Of a stretch of 64,000 nt of DNA, positions 34,593 to 45,676 are shown one piece after another (the first letter of the stretch is position 1; every line of letters begins with the position of its first letter). Position numbers and translations under genes: made by a program. Under the pieces are notes generated by a model. The model saw nothing but the letters and a program-made list of their open reading frames with translations, did no database searches and was not told the DNA's origin. Location of the stretch: positions 62,001 through 126,000 of the forward strand of contig CAXKVR010000114.1 of the NCBI GenBank assembly GCA_964058845.1. Direction: 5' to 3'. Origin of the DNA: Carex sylvatica (lineage: Eukaryota > Streptophyta > Magnoliopsida > Poales > Cyperaceae).

Positions 34593-34749
34593 GACGCACA
34601 CACAGATTGGAGTTCCTTCGACCATCTCTGAGGTTAAATAATTAAGAGAAAAAGAAACGAACACAAAATAAATTAAAGTATCTTTCTTTATTATACTTGA
34701 ATAACCCACTTTGAATTACACAGCTGGAATTTTCAATCGCACTAGCTAG

Positions 34750-35140
34750 GAGTTCCAAACTTCCAAATTAGGAGTTCCAAACTTATAATTTTTGGTTTTG
34801 ATAGTAGGTAATCAGGAATTCCATTTTGTATTACAAATTAGGAGTTCCAAACTTGCAAATAACAATACATAAAATTCAAGTTGTAGTTTACATTAGACCA
34901 ATCAATTCCAGTCACACAAACAAAACGATCGATATCACCTCTTTTGTCCTTATATGAAATGGTCAAATGATGTCGTGGAACATTATCTTTATTAATTAAA
35001 GAGGAGATTGATGGTACAAAATCGTCAATGATGTGGTGGAACATAATATTTTTTAATTACAGAGGAGATTAATGGAACAAAATCGTCAATTATCTAATGG
35101 AACATAATCTTTTTTAATGGGAGGAGATTCATGGAACCAT
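34750..35140. repeat. Short tandem repeats, periods about 15-60 bp
   Basis: TAGGAGTTCCAAACTT recurs three times (34749-34855). From 34953, a unit of about 60 bp (GATGT-GTGGAACAT, TTAATTA-AGAGGAGATTGATGG, ACAAAATCGTCAAT) recurs three times with decay. No gene was seen. Confidence 0.75.
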
Positions 35141-36095
35141 GTGCAATAGTTAAAGAACCTTTTGATTGAACCAAAGAGATGTTAATCAACCAGCTGATTA
35201 AACTAGGTGTACAAGTTAGACATTTGTGTTAATTTTTTGTTAGATTCAGGTCTTTAAGTACTTTTTATCTCTATCTTTCACTGATATATATAGAACATTT
35301 TAGCACTTAAAAATATTATTATTCTTCCCTTTCTATAAGTACTTTCAATTTTCTTTCTTTTTTTGCAAAATCCTTCGTTACCAAATATGTATTCGTTTAA
35401 AATACCTCTCTTCTAAAATTATTGAAAAAATGTCCATGTGGAACCAAATTTTCCCTCCCTTTACCTCCCTTCCACTACCTCCAAGTTACTCTAATTCCTT
35501 TTGTCCTTACTCCTTTCCTAACAGCATGTAATTATTTTGTATCGGTTAGGATTAGTGCAGTTATTAAGATGCAGGCATTAGCAAATTGCATTCAAATTAT
35601 TGGGTTCAATGTCCCCCATTTTTTTTTACCAATATTCATAAATTTATAAGTCGTATTTTAGGTGTTATGTACGTATTTTATTGAAGAAAAATCATATCTT
35701 AACGAGAGAGATGAGATAGAGATCCATAATGAAATTGAGATAGAGAGAGTTGGATGAATAAGTGTCATGTAATTTTATTTAATTAAATATTTTATGAGGG
35801 AGGTTAATAGTAATATTTTTTTGTAAATTTTTTTTTTTTTTTTAAAAGTCAGAAGTACAACATTTTCTATCGATGGTGCCTAGCCAACTTTTCCCACCAC
35901 TAAGATACGCCCCTGATATGAACTCAATAGATATGCATGCATACAAGAATCGATATTTTATTCTTACCTTGAAATATCTGATGATGTCAGTACGAACATG
36001 TTTTATTCTTCTATTTCGTTATTTTAATTGTGTTTTATTTTTATTTTTTATTTTTTAGCTTGGTTGCTTAATTCAGTAGTACATAAATCACGACT
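35141..36095. other. Intergenic, no feature recognised
   Basis: AT-rich sequence with a poly(T) run at 35829-35844. No gene or repeat boundary was recognised. Confidence 0.4.
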
Positions 36096-36110
36096 ATACA
36101 CGGTCCAAAA

Positions 36111-36330
36111 CACTAATGACATGGTTTCATGTCCGTATCAGCGAGCGTCGTGTATGAATAGGTGAGTACATTGTACATGGTTACTAAACCATGTCTATAT
36201 ATTACTAACATGCATGGTCAATAGGTTTGAATCTTGAAAAAAAAAAACACTGAAAATAGTGATTCTACATAGTCAATTAGCCATGTAGAATAACAAGGGT
36301 TATATACATGGTTTTTACAAATTCATCCTT
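36111..36330. repeat. Cluster of palindromic ACATGG units beside a CACTAATGAC motif
   Basis: CACTAATGACATGGTTTCATG at 36111 is followed by ACATGGTTACTAAACCATGT and CTACATAGTCAATTAGCCATGTAG. The layout (CACTA word plus short subterminal palindromes) recalls the 9037-9505 array but with a different core word. Class uncertain. Confidence 0.4.
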
Positions 36331-39122
36331 ATTATTTTGAAAACCATACATAATTTGTTATTTAGAACCCTGTATGATTTCTATTTTTATTTTATTTTTA
36401 TATAATTTATAAGTGGGTAGCATCCATATGTTTTAGCCAATAAACATATATACAATATTACACATTTATAATTCAATATATATTCAACTTTCGCAAATTA
36501 CAGAACTCAATATTCATTTCTCAACATGTCAACACATAAAACAATATTCCCTATTCATTATTCAACATTCATCATTCAACATATATACATATGCATCCAT
36601 AATTCAACATACGTATGTATATTTTCCTTCTTATTTCACATACAACATCCAATAATCTCATTAATTCAACATATACACATACATGTCCACAACTTATTTT
36701 CAAGAGTGTTTGCTTTTTCACCCAAAATAAATAAGTTGAGCAGAAAAAAGAAATTTCAATACACATACTTGACGCTTTTTCCATCTCCAGCTTGTTGCAT
36801 GTAGAGAGTAAGCAAACGTCGATGAGGTCTTAGTTGTCACATTTGTACTAGTTTCCTCTGTCTAGCTTGTAAGCAGTGCATAACACATTAAGAATTCAAC
36901 ATTTACAAATTAAGAATTGGCATTGGCTGCTACTCCAGGCTTAAATGGAGCCATGCCAATATTTCTTCCCAGCCATAATTTACAAAGTTCTAAATTATAG
37001 ACAACGTCACGTATATACATCACAAAATAAGGTTGGATTTTATCATATAAAATATATTTAATATAAAGCTGCCTTTTAAGTAGCAACTAGTAAAACACAA
37101 AAGCACTCTAAATTATAAGCAAATAACATTTTCGGATATTGAATTTTTCAATTAAATTGCATAACACACGCTCAAATCAAATCGGTAGGCCTACCCAGGA
37201 AAGTAGCCATCCCTTTCAAAGAATCATTCGTCAAAATATCACAAGATATGTTGAGGAAGGGTAAAGAGGTCCAGAGGTACCATCTCTTTGACAACATGCA
37301 CGTTTGTTGTTGTCTATTTAAGGTATAGACTTTTGATACATTCCACATCAAAATTTAAAATATCTCTAGTACTCAACTGAAAGGATTGTTGCAAGCACAA
37401 AACCATTTGGTATAGTATTTAGGGTGTCGAACCACAACGACAACAGAAGTATTCATTTATAGTAAGAGGAACCAAGCAAAGACTGATCCGGGGGTTTTGC
37501 AGAGTTGTTGATTGTTTGAAAAGTAAATAAAACAAAGAAATAAAATATATAAATGTAGCAGATAGTGGATGTCTAAGGGCTTTCCGGCTTTCTGCTATCA
37601 TTTGAGTCTAGTTTGCTACTCAGTTGTTCTTCTACAATTTTAACTAATATGAGGGGGGGTCTAATTCAATAGTTTGTGTCACATTCAACTCATAGGCATC
37701 ACTGTTACGTACAAAGAACTAGAGTGTTTTCTCACCATACCTAAACCTACCATGCGTCACGATTAAGTTCTTAGGACGGTTGTATTTAGGCCATGAAGTT
37801 CCAAAGGTCTAGATCTAATTTTATTTTTGCCACGTCACGGCTAATCTAGAACTGCACCAAGACATTTCTTTGGTCCATACTAAGCCTAGTTTCAATGGTT
37901 CTGTTTTATGGTGTTTTTTGGGATTTTATCCTAAGGTCATGTGCTACCTTGGTTCTTAACATGGATCTAAGTGTATGGTTGAGTAGTGTGTTGTCACCCA
38001 TGAACTACCCATATAACATCACCCCAAAACTACTTTATGCGGAATTGTGTTGTCACCCTCGTATCCACACATGTACATATCTATCACCTAAACTAAACAA
38101 GTGATGTTTGCGCTCTGCTTTGAATTGACATCTCAGGTTTGTTTACAATATGTGTTACATATATAAAAATAAAAAATAAACATATTATGCAGAAATTTTT
38201 ATTGATGAGAAACAAAAAAATGAAAATTGTATTGTAGGAATTTTATAAATGGAAAGGCATGCAGTTATGTTCTGTAGCATCCGCCATAGACACCATTGAA
38301 GTTTGAGTCCGCAGCAAGAAAAAAATATTGTGGACGATATTAAAAATGGAGTCCAAAAAAAAATTGTGAAAAGAAATGGACGTCATATAAGATGAGTCCA
38401 TTCCAGTAACTCTAATAACCCAAATCTATGCTTGGTTGTCTCTCTCCTCTCTCTCACTTTCTCATTTTTTAACCCAGATCTGCACTTGGCGTCCGGTTTT
38501 TTTCCTTTTTTTTTTTCTGAGTTTTTCCCTGTACTCTATCTTTTATGGCATCCAAGAAAATTTTTATTAGTTGCGGACTCCAATCTTGGACGCCACAGCA
38601 ATTGGCTGCCTTCCAATTTTTAAAATTCCTACAACACTGTCCCATTTTTATTAGTATGACCATTTTTTTAGTACTTCATACTAATAAAAATCTCAGCACA
38701 TTACGCGCCCACATTCTATGAACTTAAATATATATTAGACTACGAAGCATATATATAATTTCCCAAAAACAAAATAGTTAACACGTAGTAGTGGTTTCTT
38801 AGAAACAGCAAGGCCGCAAGGTACGTATTACCTACCTATAGGCATAGTTACCCCACTGCACCTAAATAATCCTCTCTCGTGACATAAGTATTGACTACTG
38901 TACAATTCTTCTACACGGCACTTCCAAGAGCTTACCTTACCCCCCTGGATCTTAACACTGTCCAGCTCTTTACTTTGCATTTTCACAACTACGTAAACTG
39001 AGCTTTCGACAAGGTCATAAATAGTTACCCCACTCCACCTAATGTATCCATATTCACTCTCCTTGAAAAGAAAATAAATGGAATGGAAATCTTCAAATAA
39101 ACACCGACTATTGTACAAAGTT
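36331..39122. other. Intergenic, repeat-like, no gene recognised
   Basis: 36470-36700 is rich in ATTCAACAT words. 37385-38100 (GGTATAGTATTTAGGGTGTC and the following low-complexity-free sequence) looks like noncoding retroelement DNA, but no coding motif supports it. 38315-38420 and 38560-38600 share an inverted GGACTCCA/TGGAGTCC context. TSD base AAGTT of the copia element ends this stretch. Confidence 0.35.
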
Positions 39123-39488
39123 TGTTGGGTTATGGGAGAACTAACAGAAATAAAAGAATGTAAGGTTTGTTTCTAATTGACAGAGGAATAGATTAGAAAT
39201 AGAGAAAACATAAAAACTGTGCTGCTGTGCCAGTATTTTTCAGAGAGAATTTTTCAGAATAGAAACAAACTCTATTTCATACGCTTTTTTCATTACAAAG
39301 TTCTACAGAATTTAAAGTACAACAATTATCTAAAATAACTACCCACTACACAACATGTGCTAAAAATAATAACCATACAGAAAATAACTTGCAACACTCA
39401 TAGCAGTTTTACACGTCAGAAAACTACTCTCTAACCAACTTAATTTCTGAAGATTTTCTAAAACCAATTTCTGAATTAATTCTCAACA
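39123..39488 (-). repeat. 3' LTR of the copia element
   Basis: Begins TGTTGGGTTATGGGAG and ends TTAATTCTCAACA. The polypurine tract is adjacent at 39489-39497 (CTCCCCCTT on the plus strand). Confidence 0.95.
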
Positions 39489-39504
39489 CTCCCCCTTGAT
39501 TCAA

Positions 39505-41419
39505 AATTGGTTATCCAAATGCTTTTTGAAATAGCTCGAATTTCTCTCGTGCCAATGCCTTTGGGAGTATGTCTGTTGTCATTCCTCCTTTCTCCGAGCT
39601 TCTTCAAAGGTCGAGGATCTGCAACATATAATACCTGTGTTTCTTTATATAACTCCTGCACAGACTTGGTCCTTCTAACCGATGTATTTAGGTTGTGATT
39701 ACGCCTCTTGTAAACCTTGTATGTTGGTGTAGTGCTTGGTGTGCCATGTGTGGGACTTGGAATTCTGTCAGATTCATTTTCTGAATCTGCACTATTGCTG
39801 ATCAGATTCTCCGCTTCATCAATTTCTTTGTCATGTGTTGGTACTACATCATTTTCTACTGGTTCTACAATCTCTACTTCTTGTATATTCTCTTTCCACT
39901 GCCAACTTGCATTCTCATCAAACAAAACATTTCTACTCACCACAACTTTACCACTGTTTGGGTTGTACAGTCTATAACCCTTAAACTCTGTGCAATAGCC
40001 AATGAATATTAACTTTTCTGATTTTTCATCCAGTTTTTCTCTTCGTTGTGAGTTGATTAAGGTATATGCAATAGAACCAAACACTTTCAAATGCCCAACA
40101 CCAGGTTTTCTCTCAAACCAAGCCTCAAAAGGGGTTTTGTTCATCACTGCTTTAGTTGGAGACAAATTCAACAAATAAACCGCAGTTGCTACTGCTTCAG
40201 CCCAGAACATATTCGGCAAACCTTTCAATTTTAGCATGCTTCTAGCTAATTCAACAACAGTTCTATTTTTGCTCTCTGCAACCCCATATTGTTCCGGTGT
40301 GTATGGTGTGGTTAATTCATGGTGTATTCCTTCTTTTTCACAGAATCTCTTAAATTCAGTGGACTGGAATTCTCCTCCTTTATCAGTCCTTAACACTTTC
40401 AAACTCTTTTCAGTTTGCTTTTCTACAGAGGCCTTAAACTTCTTAAAGTTTTCAAATGTTTCTCCCTTATCATGCAAAAAATAAATCCAACTCATTCGAC
40501 TAAAATGATCAGTAAAAAGGAGAAAATATTTGCTGCCACCCAATGATGCAGTTTGCATTGGTCCACATAGGTCTGCATGAACTATTTCGAGGATTTGTGT
40601 TGCTCTGTTAGACTGACCTTTAGGACAGGGTAATTTGGCTTGCTTTCCATAGATACACCCTTCACACACACCTATTTGATCAATCTCAGGCAGCCCATAA
40701 ATCATTTGTTTCTGATTCAACAATTTCAACCCATTGATATTTAGATGCCCATATCTAAGATGCCATAACTCAGTTTTGCTTAACCCTTTTACTGCCATTG
40801 CTCTCTCTTTTACACCCGAAATTTCAAGTGGAAACAACTTGTTGGTTGCCATTCTTACTTCTACTAATGATTGATTTGTGGTTTTATCCTTGATTGCACA
40901 AGAATTTCCTTCAAACAAGATTGAATACCCACTCTCCATCAATTGCCCGATGCTGAGTAGGTTTTGTGACAAGTCTGGAATGAAATAAACATTATGCAAA
41001 TATTTCATACCATTTTGGTTGGTGTGCACTTCTATTGTGCCCTTACCTTCCACTTGAATCAGTTTGTCATCACCAAGTTTGACCTTCAATTTGTGGTTTT
41101 CATCCAATTCTTCAAACAAATGCCTATTACCAGTCATGTGATTGGAACAACCACTGTCAAGGAACCATATGGTGCTTGCATCAATTTCACCTTCTGTACT
41201 AGCCATAAAAAGCGTTGGTTGCTCGCTTTTCTCTTCTACATAGCTTGCTTGGTTCTCCTTCCTTTGCTTCTTATAGCACTCGGATTGATAGTGCCCAAAT
41301 TTATGGCAGTAGTAGCACTTGATTTCTTTTCTATCACGCTTAAACTGAAATTCACCGGTTCTGCCACAACCACGTCCTCCTCTGCCTCGGCCTCTGCCAT
41401 GGTAGGACTCTCCCTTCAT
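39505..41419 (-). pseudogene. Copia pol: CCHC, protease, GAG-pre-integrase, integrase; RT and most of RNase H missing
   Basis: Seen in order on the minus strand are a Gly/Arg-rich start, zinc knuckle CYYCHKFGHYQSEC, protease FLDSGCSNHMTG, GAG-pre-integrase (LWHLRYGHL with CEGCIYGKQ), the integrase core with Asp in HADLCGP, Asp in RTDKGGEF and Glu in GVAESKNRT, and the copia C-terminal LKVFGSIAY/FIGYCTEFKGYRLYNP. Soon after VLYVADP the sequence jumps to the RNase H tail DILPKALAREKFE, read in a different frame. Some 400-500 residues of RT/RNase H are therefore missing at about 39610-39630. The same frame continues upstream into gag across two TAG codons. Confidence 0.93.
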
Positions 41420-41476
41420 GTAAAATACCCTTTCATCACCTTTCTCCTATGATCTGGACAGCCTCGCTTCATGGGT

Positions 41477-42049
41477 CTACAGTGATCCCATCAGTTCATC
41501 AAAGGGATAGGTTGAGAGATCTTTTGACTCTTCAATTGCTGCCACAACATGATCAAATTTTGTTGTTAGGCTTCTCAGCACCTTGGCCACGACGGTTTGC
41601 TCTGTGAGGTTGTCTCCATATGCTCGAATTTGGTTGACAATTGTTGTGACTCTTGACAGAAAAATCTGCACTGATTCTTCTGTTTTCATCTGCAGTGTCT
41701 CGAAATCTCGTCGTAGCCCTTGCAATTTCATGGCAATAACTCGTGAACTTCCTTGAAATGCAGTCTTCAAGGTTGTCCATGCTTCTTTAGCGGTGGTTGC
41801 TGCAGCAATCTTTGAGAAAATTGTATCATGCATTGATTGTTGCATAAAAAACAGTGCTCGCGCATCCTTCCTCTGATTTTCTTGCAAATTAGGTCCTTCA
41901 GTAGGCACACCCGTCTCTACTAAATCCCACAAACCATGTGACTTGAACAGGGTTTTCATCTTGATGCTCCAAAATTCGTAATTTTCACCTTTGAACAATG
42001 GAATTGCTGGTTGAGTTACATTGACGGTGTTGCCTAGGGTTTCAGCCAT
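41477..42049 (-). CDS. Copia gag (UBN2-type), truncated by an in-frame stop
   Basis: The start codon lies 36 bp inside the LTR/PBS. The protein reads MAETLGNTVNVTQPAIPLFKGENYEFWSIK style, with the FKGENYEFW motif, EAWTTLKTAFQGS and LSRVTTIVNQI helices of the copia capsid region. After MGSL a TAG occurs. A second TAG follows 14 codons on, and then the pol frame resumes in the same phase, so gag-pol was one frame. Confidence 0.9.
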   Translation of the reverse strand: MAETLGNTVNVTQPAIPLFKGENYEFWSIKMKTLFKSHGLWDLVETGVPTEGPNLQENQRKDARALFFMQQSMHDTIFSKIAAATTAKEAWTTLKTAFQGSSRVIAMKLQGLRRDFETLQMKTEESVQIFLSRVTTIVNQIRAYGDNLTEQTVVAKVLRSLTTKFDHVVAAIEESKDLSTYPFDELMGSL

Positions 42050-42085
42050 TTGTGCCCAATGAATCGACTCGCTCTGATACCAATT

Positions 42086-42465
42086 TGTTGGGTTATGGGA
42101 GAACTAACAGAAATAAAAGAATGCAAGGTTTGTTTCTAATTGACAGAGGAATAGATCAGAAATAGATAAAACATAAAAACTGTGCTGCTGTGCCAGTATT
42201 TTTCAGAGAGAATTTTTCAGAATAGAAACAAACTCTATTTCATACGCTTTTTCAATTACAAAGTTCTACAGAATTTAAAGTACAACAATTATCTAAAATA
42301 ACTACCCACTAATAACTACCCACTACATAACATGTGCTAAAAATAATAACCATACAGAAAATAACTTGCAACACTCATAGCAGTTTTAGACGTCAGAAAA
42401 GTACTCTCTAACCAACTTAATTTCTGAAGATTTTCTAGAATCAATTTCTGAATTAATTCTCAACA
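42086..42465 (-). repeat. 5' LTR of the copia element
   Basis: Same ends as the other LTR. It contains an extra ACTAATAACTACCC duplication that explains the 14-bp length difference. The primer-binding site complement CTCTGATACCA is just left of it. Confidence 0.95.
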
Positions 42466-42595
42466 AAGTTTTCTCAACCCCTCATATCTAAAGACTGCAT
42501 GTTGCTCTTTAATCATTACACATTTCTCATTTTCACAACTCAGATCTAAGGTTCTTTCCACCTAGCCTCTCCACAGAAATCTATACAGAGCAAAA
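42466..42595 (+). promoter_or_regulatory. CT-rich CNL leader, cut from its upstream region by copia
   Basis: GATCTAAAGACT, TCTTTATTCATTTCTCA-like and CAGAAATCTACAGAGCAAAATGGC are shared with 51880-52002 in front of the intact exon 1. This is probably 5' UTR and core promoter. The copia target duplication is its first five bases. No convincing TATA box can be named. Confidence 0.55.
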
Positions 42596-42903
42596 ATGGC
42601 AGGGAAATTGATAGCTTCTCTACTCTCTCGAGCCACCAATTTGCTCCCCACAATTAGAGCCTCTGTGCAGGCTCCTTCTGCCTCTTCATCAAATTCTAAT
42701 AACTCAGAAAGGGAACGTGCTCATGCAGTTGAGGACAATCTAGAGAAGCTAATGAGAACTCTGAAGCGGATCAAGGCAACGCTATACGATGTTGAGGAGA
42801 GGGAGATCAGAGATCACTCCGTAAAGCTCTGGCTCTGGCTCAAGATGTAGAGGCAAGAAAGGCTTCTCGGGCTTCCGGTTCTCAGAAGGGAAAGCAGATG
42901 GAG
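42596..42903 (+). pseudogene. Exon 1 of CNL copy 3, internally deleted
   Basis: The deletion falls after VKLWLWLK, where copy 5 has AYDAEDVLSEYRYEVTR. The following GTAGAGGCAAGAAAGG is shared again but out of frame. The donor GATGGAG|GTTAGT is kept at 42903/42904. Confidence 0.88.
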
Positions 42904-43457
42904 GTTAGTGCTTTGTGCATATAGAAATTAAATGGATCTTACTTGTGCTTGTATTTTTTTCCGTGTTGCATGTGTTGTACTAAAAGTAAATGGAGGATGC
43001 TTGAAGTTTGTTTTCCTTTTATTCATTTTGGGTAGTCCTGCCTGGTCATAATATTGAAGTTTAACTCAAAAAACAATAATCATATAAATTATACATAATT
43101 AAGTACAATGCATATTGCCGTAGTGATATCTAAATTTTTTGTATCAATCGAAATGTGCTCCAAACCAACTATATCAATCAATTATTTTGGTATAGAATCA
43201 AAACAGCTTTTGTTATTATCGTAATTCAACTAGTTGTGGTCACATATACCTGTAAAATTAAATGATATTAATCATAATTTCAATGTATAGCATGAAAATT
43301 TTAGATAATATAATTATTTATCACGTTTCTATTTTCAACTGGCTCATCTTTTAGACCTCAGTAAAATCAACTTTAGTAGAGTTAGGGTGTGAATAAAATG
43401 AAACTTTATTTCTGTAGAGTATTTGATACAATTTATAATACAAACTCTCGCTAAAAC

Positions 43458-44976
43458 TGTAACATCCGTAATTTTAATATATTTGCATAACGTATTTTGA
43501 ACTTATTTATAAAATTGAGAAACTTAAGGCTCAATTTATAAGAATGCAAAACTAGAAAAATTTCAACTTGGCACTATGGCCACGTGGCCTATGCATAGGT
43601 TGCCATTTGTTTTCACCACCGTTGAAACTCCCTTTAAATTTGCCATTTTTCACTTCATTGGATGACGATGAAAAAAGAAAACAACAAAGTATAATTGAAA
43701 ATTAGAGAGCAAGAGAGAAAAAAAAAATTTGAGGAAATGAGAAGAAAAGTTTTGATAAATATGATGATATTTGATTTCAAGTTCAATTGGAATTCCGACT
43801 ACGTCGTTTTAATTCTGAATAATTATTGCAGTTCGATTTGGATTCTCAATTAATCACTATTAGGTAACCTGACTTCTCTATAATATGTGTTTCTGATGGG
43901 ACGATGAATGGATGCGAGGGTGCCTCTCTTATCGTGACTCCAGGTTAGGCGGCGGAGTCGTAACAGTTTTGGTATCAGAGCATTCGTTTCTCGGACTGTA
44001 TTTGGATCCTGGTCCATGTTTCATTTGTTATCGATATTATGTTTGGGTGCATGTTTCGTTTGAATTTTGAGGACAATTCTTTTGAAGGGGAAGAATTTGT
44101 AACATCCGTAATTTTAATATATTTTCATAATGTATTTTGAGCTTATTTATAAAATTGCGAAACTTAAGGGTCAATTTATAAGAATGCAAAACCTAGAAAA
44201 AATTCAACTTGGCACTATGGCCACGTGGCCTATGCATATGTTGCCATTTTCTTTTCACCACCGTTGAAACTCCCTTTAAATATGTCATTTTGTTTCACTT
44301 CGTCGGATGACGATGAAAAAAGAATACAACAAAGTAAAATTGAAAATTAAAGAGAAAGAAAGAAAAAAGAAGAAGAAAAGTTTTGATAAATATGATGATA
44401 TTTGATTTCAAGTCCGATTGGAATTCTGACTACGTCGTGTTGATTTTGAACAGTTATTGCAGTTAGATTTGAATTATGGATTGATCACTATCAGGTAACC
44501 GGACTTCTCTATAACCTGTGTTTCCGATTTGTTTGGTTCAATTGAATTTTGAATTGAGTTTTGAATTATGATGCATATTTAATGGGATAGTGGGTCTGAG
44601 ATTCGAATTTATTTGTGAAATGATATGATTGTGTGTTCTGATAATTTGTGAAATGATATTTTTGTGTGAAATGAAATGATATATACATTGTTTGACTTAT
44701 TTTATTGATAATTCAGACTTAGTTGCTATTCTCGGTTAAATTTGCAGATATAATTTGATTTGAAATTGTGTGGATTAATCCAGTTTGTTCGATTGGATGT
44801 TTAAATAAGCCAATATAGAGAAGCGTGTTGTTAAATAATCGGTTTCTGAGTTTTGTAGCTGACTCCGTATTATTTATGTTTGTTATTTTTGTTGCGATGT
44901 AAGTTGATTGGACGATGGATGGATGCGAGAGTGCCTCTCTTGTCGCAACTTCAAACCATGCGGCGGGGTCATGACA
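43458..44976 (+). mobile_element. TRIM-like miniature LTR element in the intron of CNL copy 3
   Basis: Both terminal repeats start TGTAACATCCGTAATTTTAA. The left (43458-43965, 508 bp) ends GTCGTAACA and the right (44098-44976, 879 bp) ends GTCATGACA. The left one lacks about 370 bp from its interior. The 132-bp internal region holds a primer site TTGGTATCAGAGC and a polypurine tract GAAGGGGAAGAA. AAAAC flanks both sides (43453-43457, 44977-44981). No protein is encoded. The TGTAACA start resembles gypsy-type LTRs. Confidence 0.92.
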
Positions 44977-45008
44977 AAAACTGAATATTTTTTAAAGTTA
45001 AAGATCTA

Positions 45009-45485
45009 TAATTGAGATGACCCTCATGTGAGTAAGATGCTCATGAAACATTTTGGGTGGCAATATATCTTTATAAGCGGATCTTTCATATGGGTTTTTT
45101 TGAGCGTCTTCAATTGATTCTTCATAGCTGGTTTTAACTACTTACCACTCATCTTGCGTACCGAACAAGGCCTTCATTTGTGTACTCTAATTATCGTAGT
45201 TGTTCTTTGTAAGGCACGTCAATGGAACTTTCCCCAACAATGTCCCATAAATTATCGTCGTGGCTATGATACCAATTTGTTAATATTTGATATAAATTTA
45301 GTATATTTTATTAGTAGAAGAGAGAACACTCTATGATAGAAATTTAACTTCTATTATTAATATTGTCTTACTCTCTTACATTGAAAAGGCATCTTATATA
45401 ATAAGACATCTTACACATTATATAGATACTAGCAACGTAACTTTTCTATACTCTTTTTCATTAATTAGCATTTAACTCTATTTAT
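45009..45485 (-). mobile_element. Remnant of another LTR element (gag scrap, primer site, LTR)
   Basis: Plus-strand CGTGGCTATGATACCAATT at about 45259-45277 is the complement of a TGGTATCATAGCC primer site, directly followed by TGTTAATATTTGATATAAAT, an LTR-like start. The other LTR and the coding part are missing. The end near 45485 is uncertain. Confidence 0.55.
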
Positions 45486-45676
45486 TTTGTAGATACGTTT
45501 TTTCGAAACATACCAAGACAAAGGCAGCCTATTACATTACAACATGATTTCTCGAGGATTCCAACATTAACTATTACATTTGAAGCACGAATTAAGTTTA
45601 TAATTTACCATACAAATTATATACCAATTTGATTTACTTATGCAATGCATTTCGTTTTTGACTGTACATTGTTCCA

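Larger units (their letters stand above)
39123..42465 (-). mobile_element. Ty1/copia LTR retrotransposon, complete ends, RT/RNase H deleted
   Basis: LTRs of 366 bp (39123-39488) and 380 bp (42086-42465) both run TGTTGGGTTATGG...CTCAACA and are nearly identical. A perfect 5-bp target duplication, AAGTT, flanks them (39118-39122, 42466-42470). On the minus strand a primer site TGGTATCAGAGCGAG follows the 5' LTR, and a polypurine AAGGGGGAG precedes the 3' LTR. The interior encodes gag, CCHC, protease and integrase only. LTR similarity argues for a recent insertion. It lies 130 bp upstream of the start codon of the CNL copy at 42596. Confidence 0.96.
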
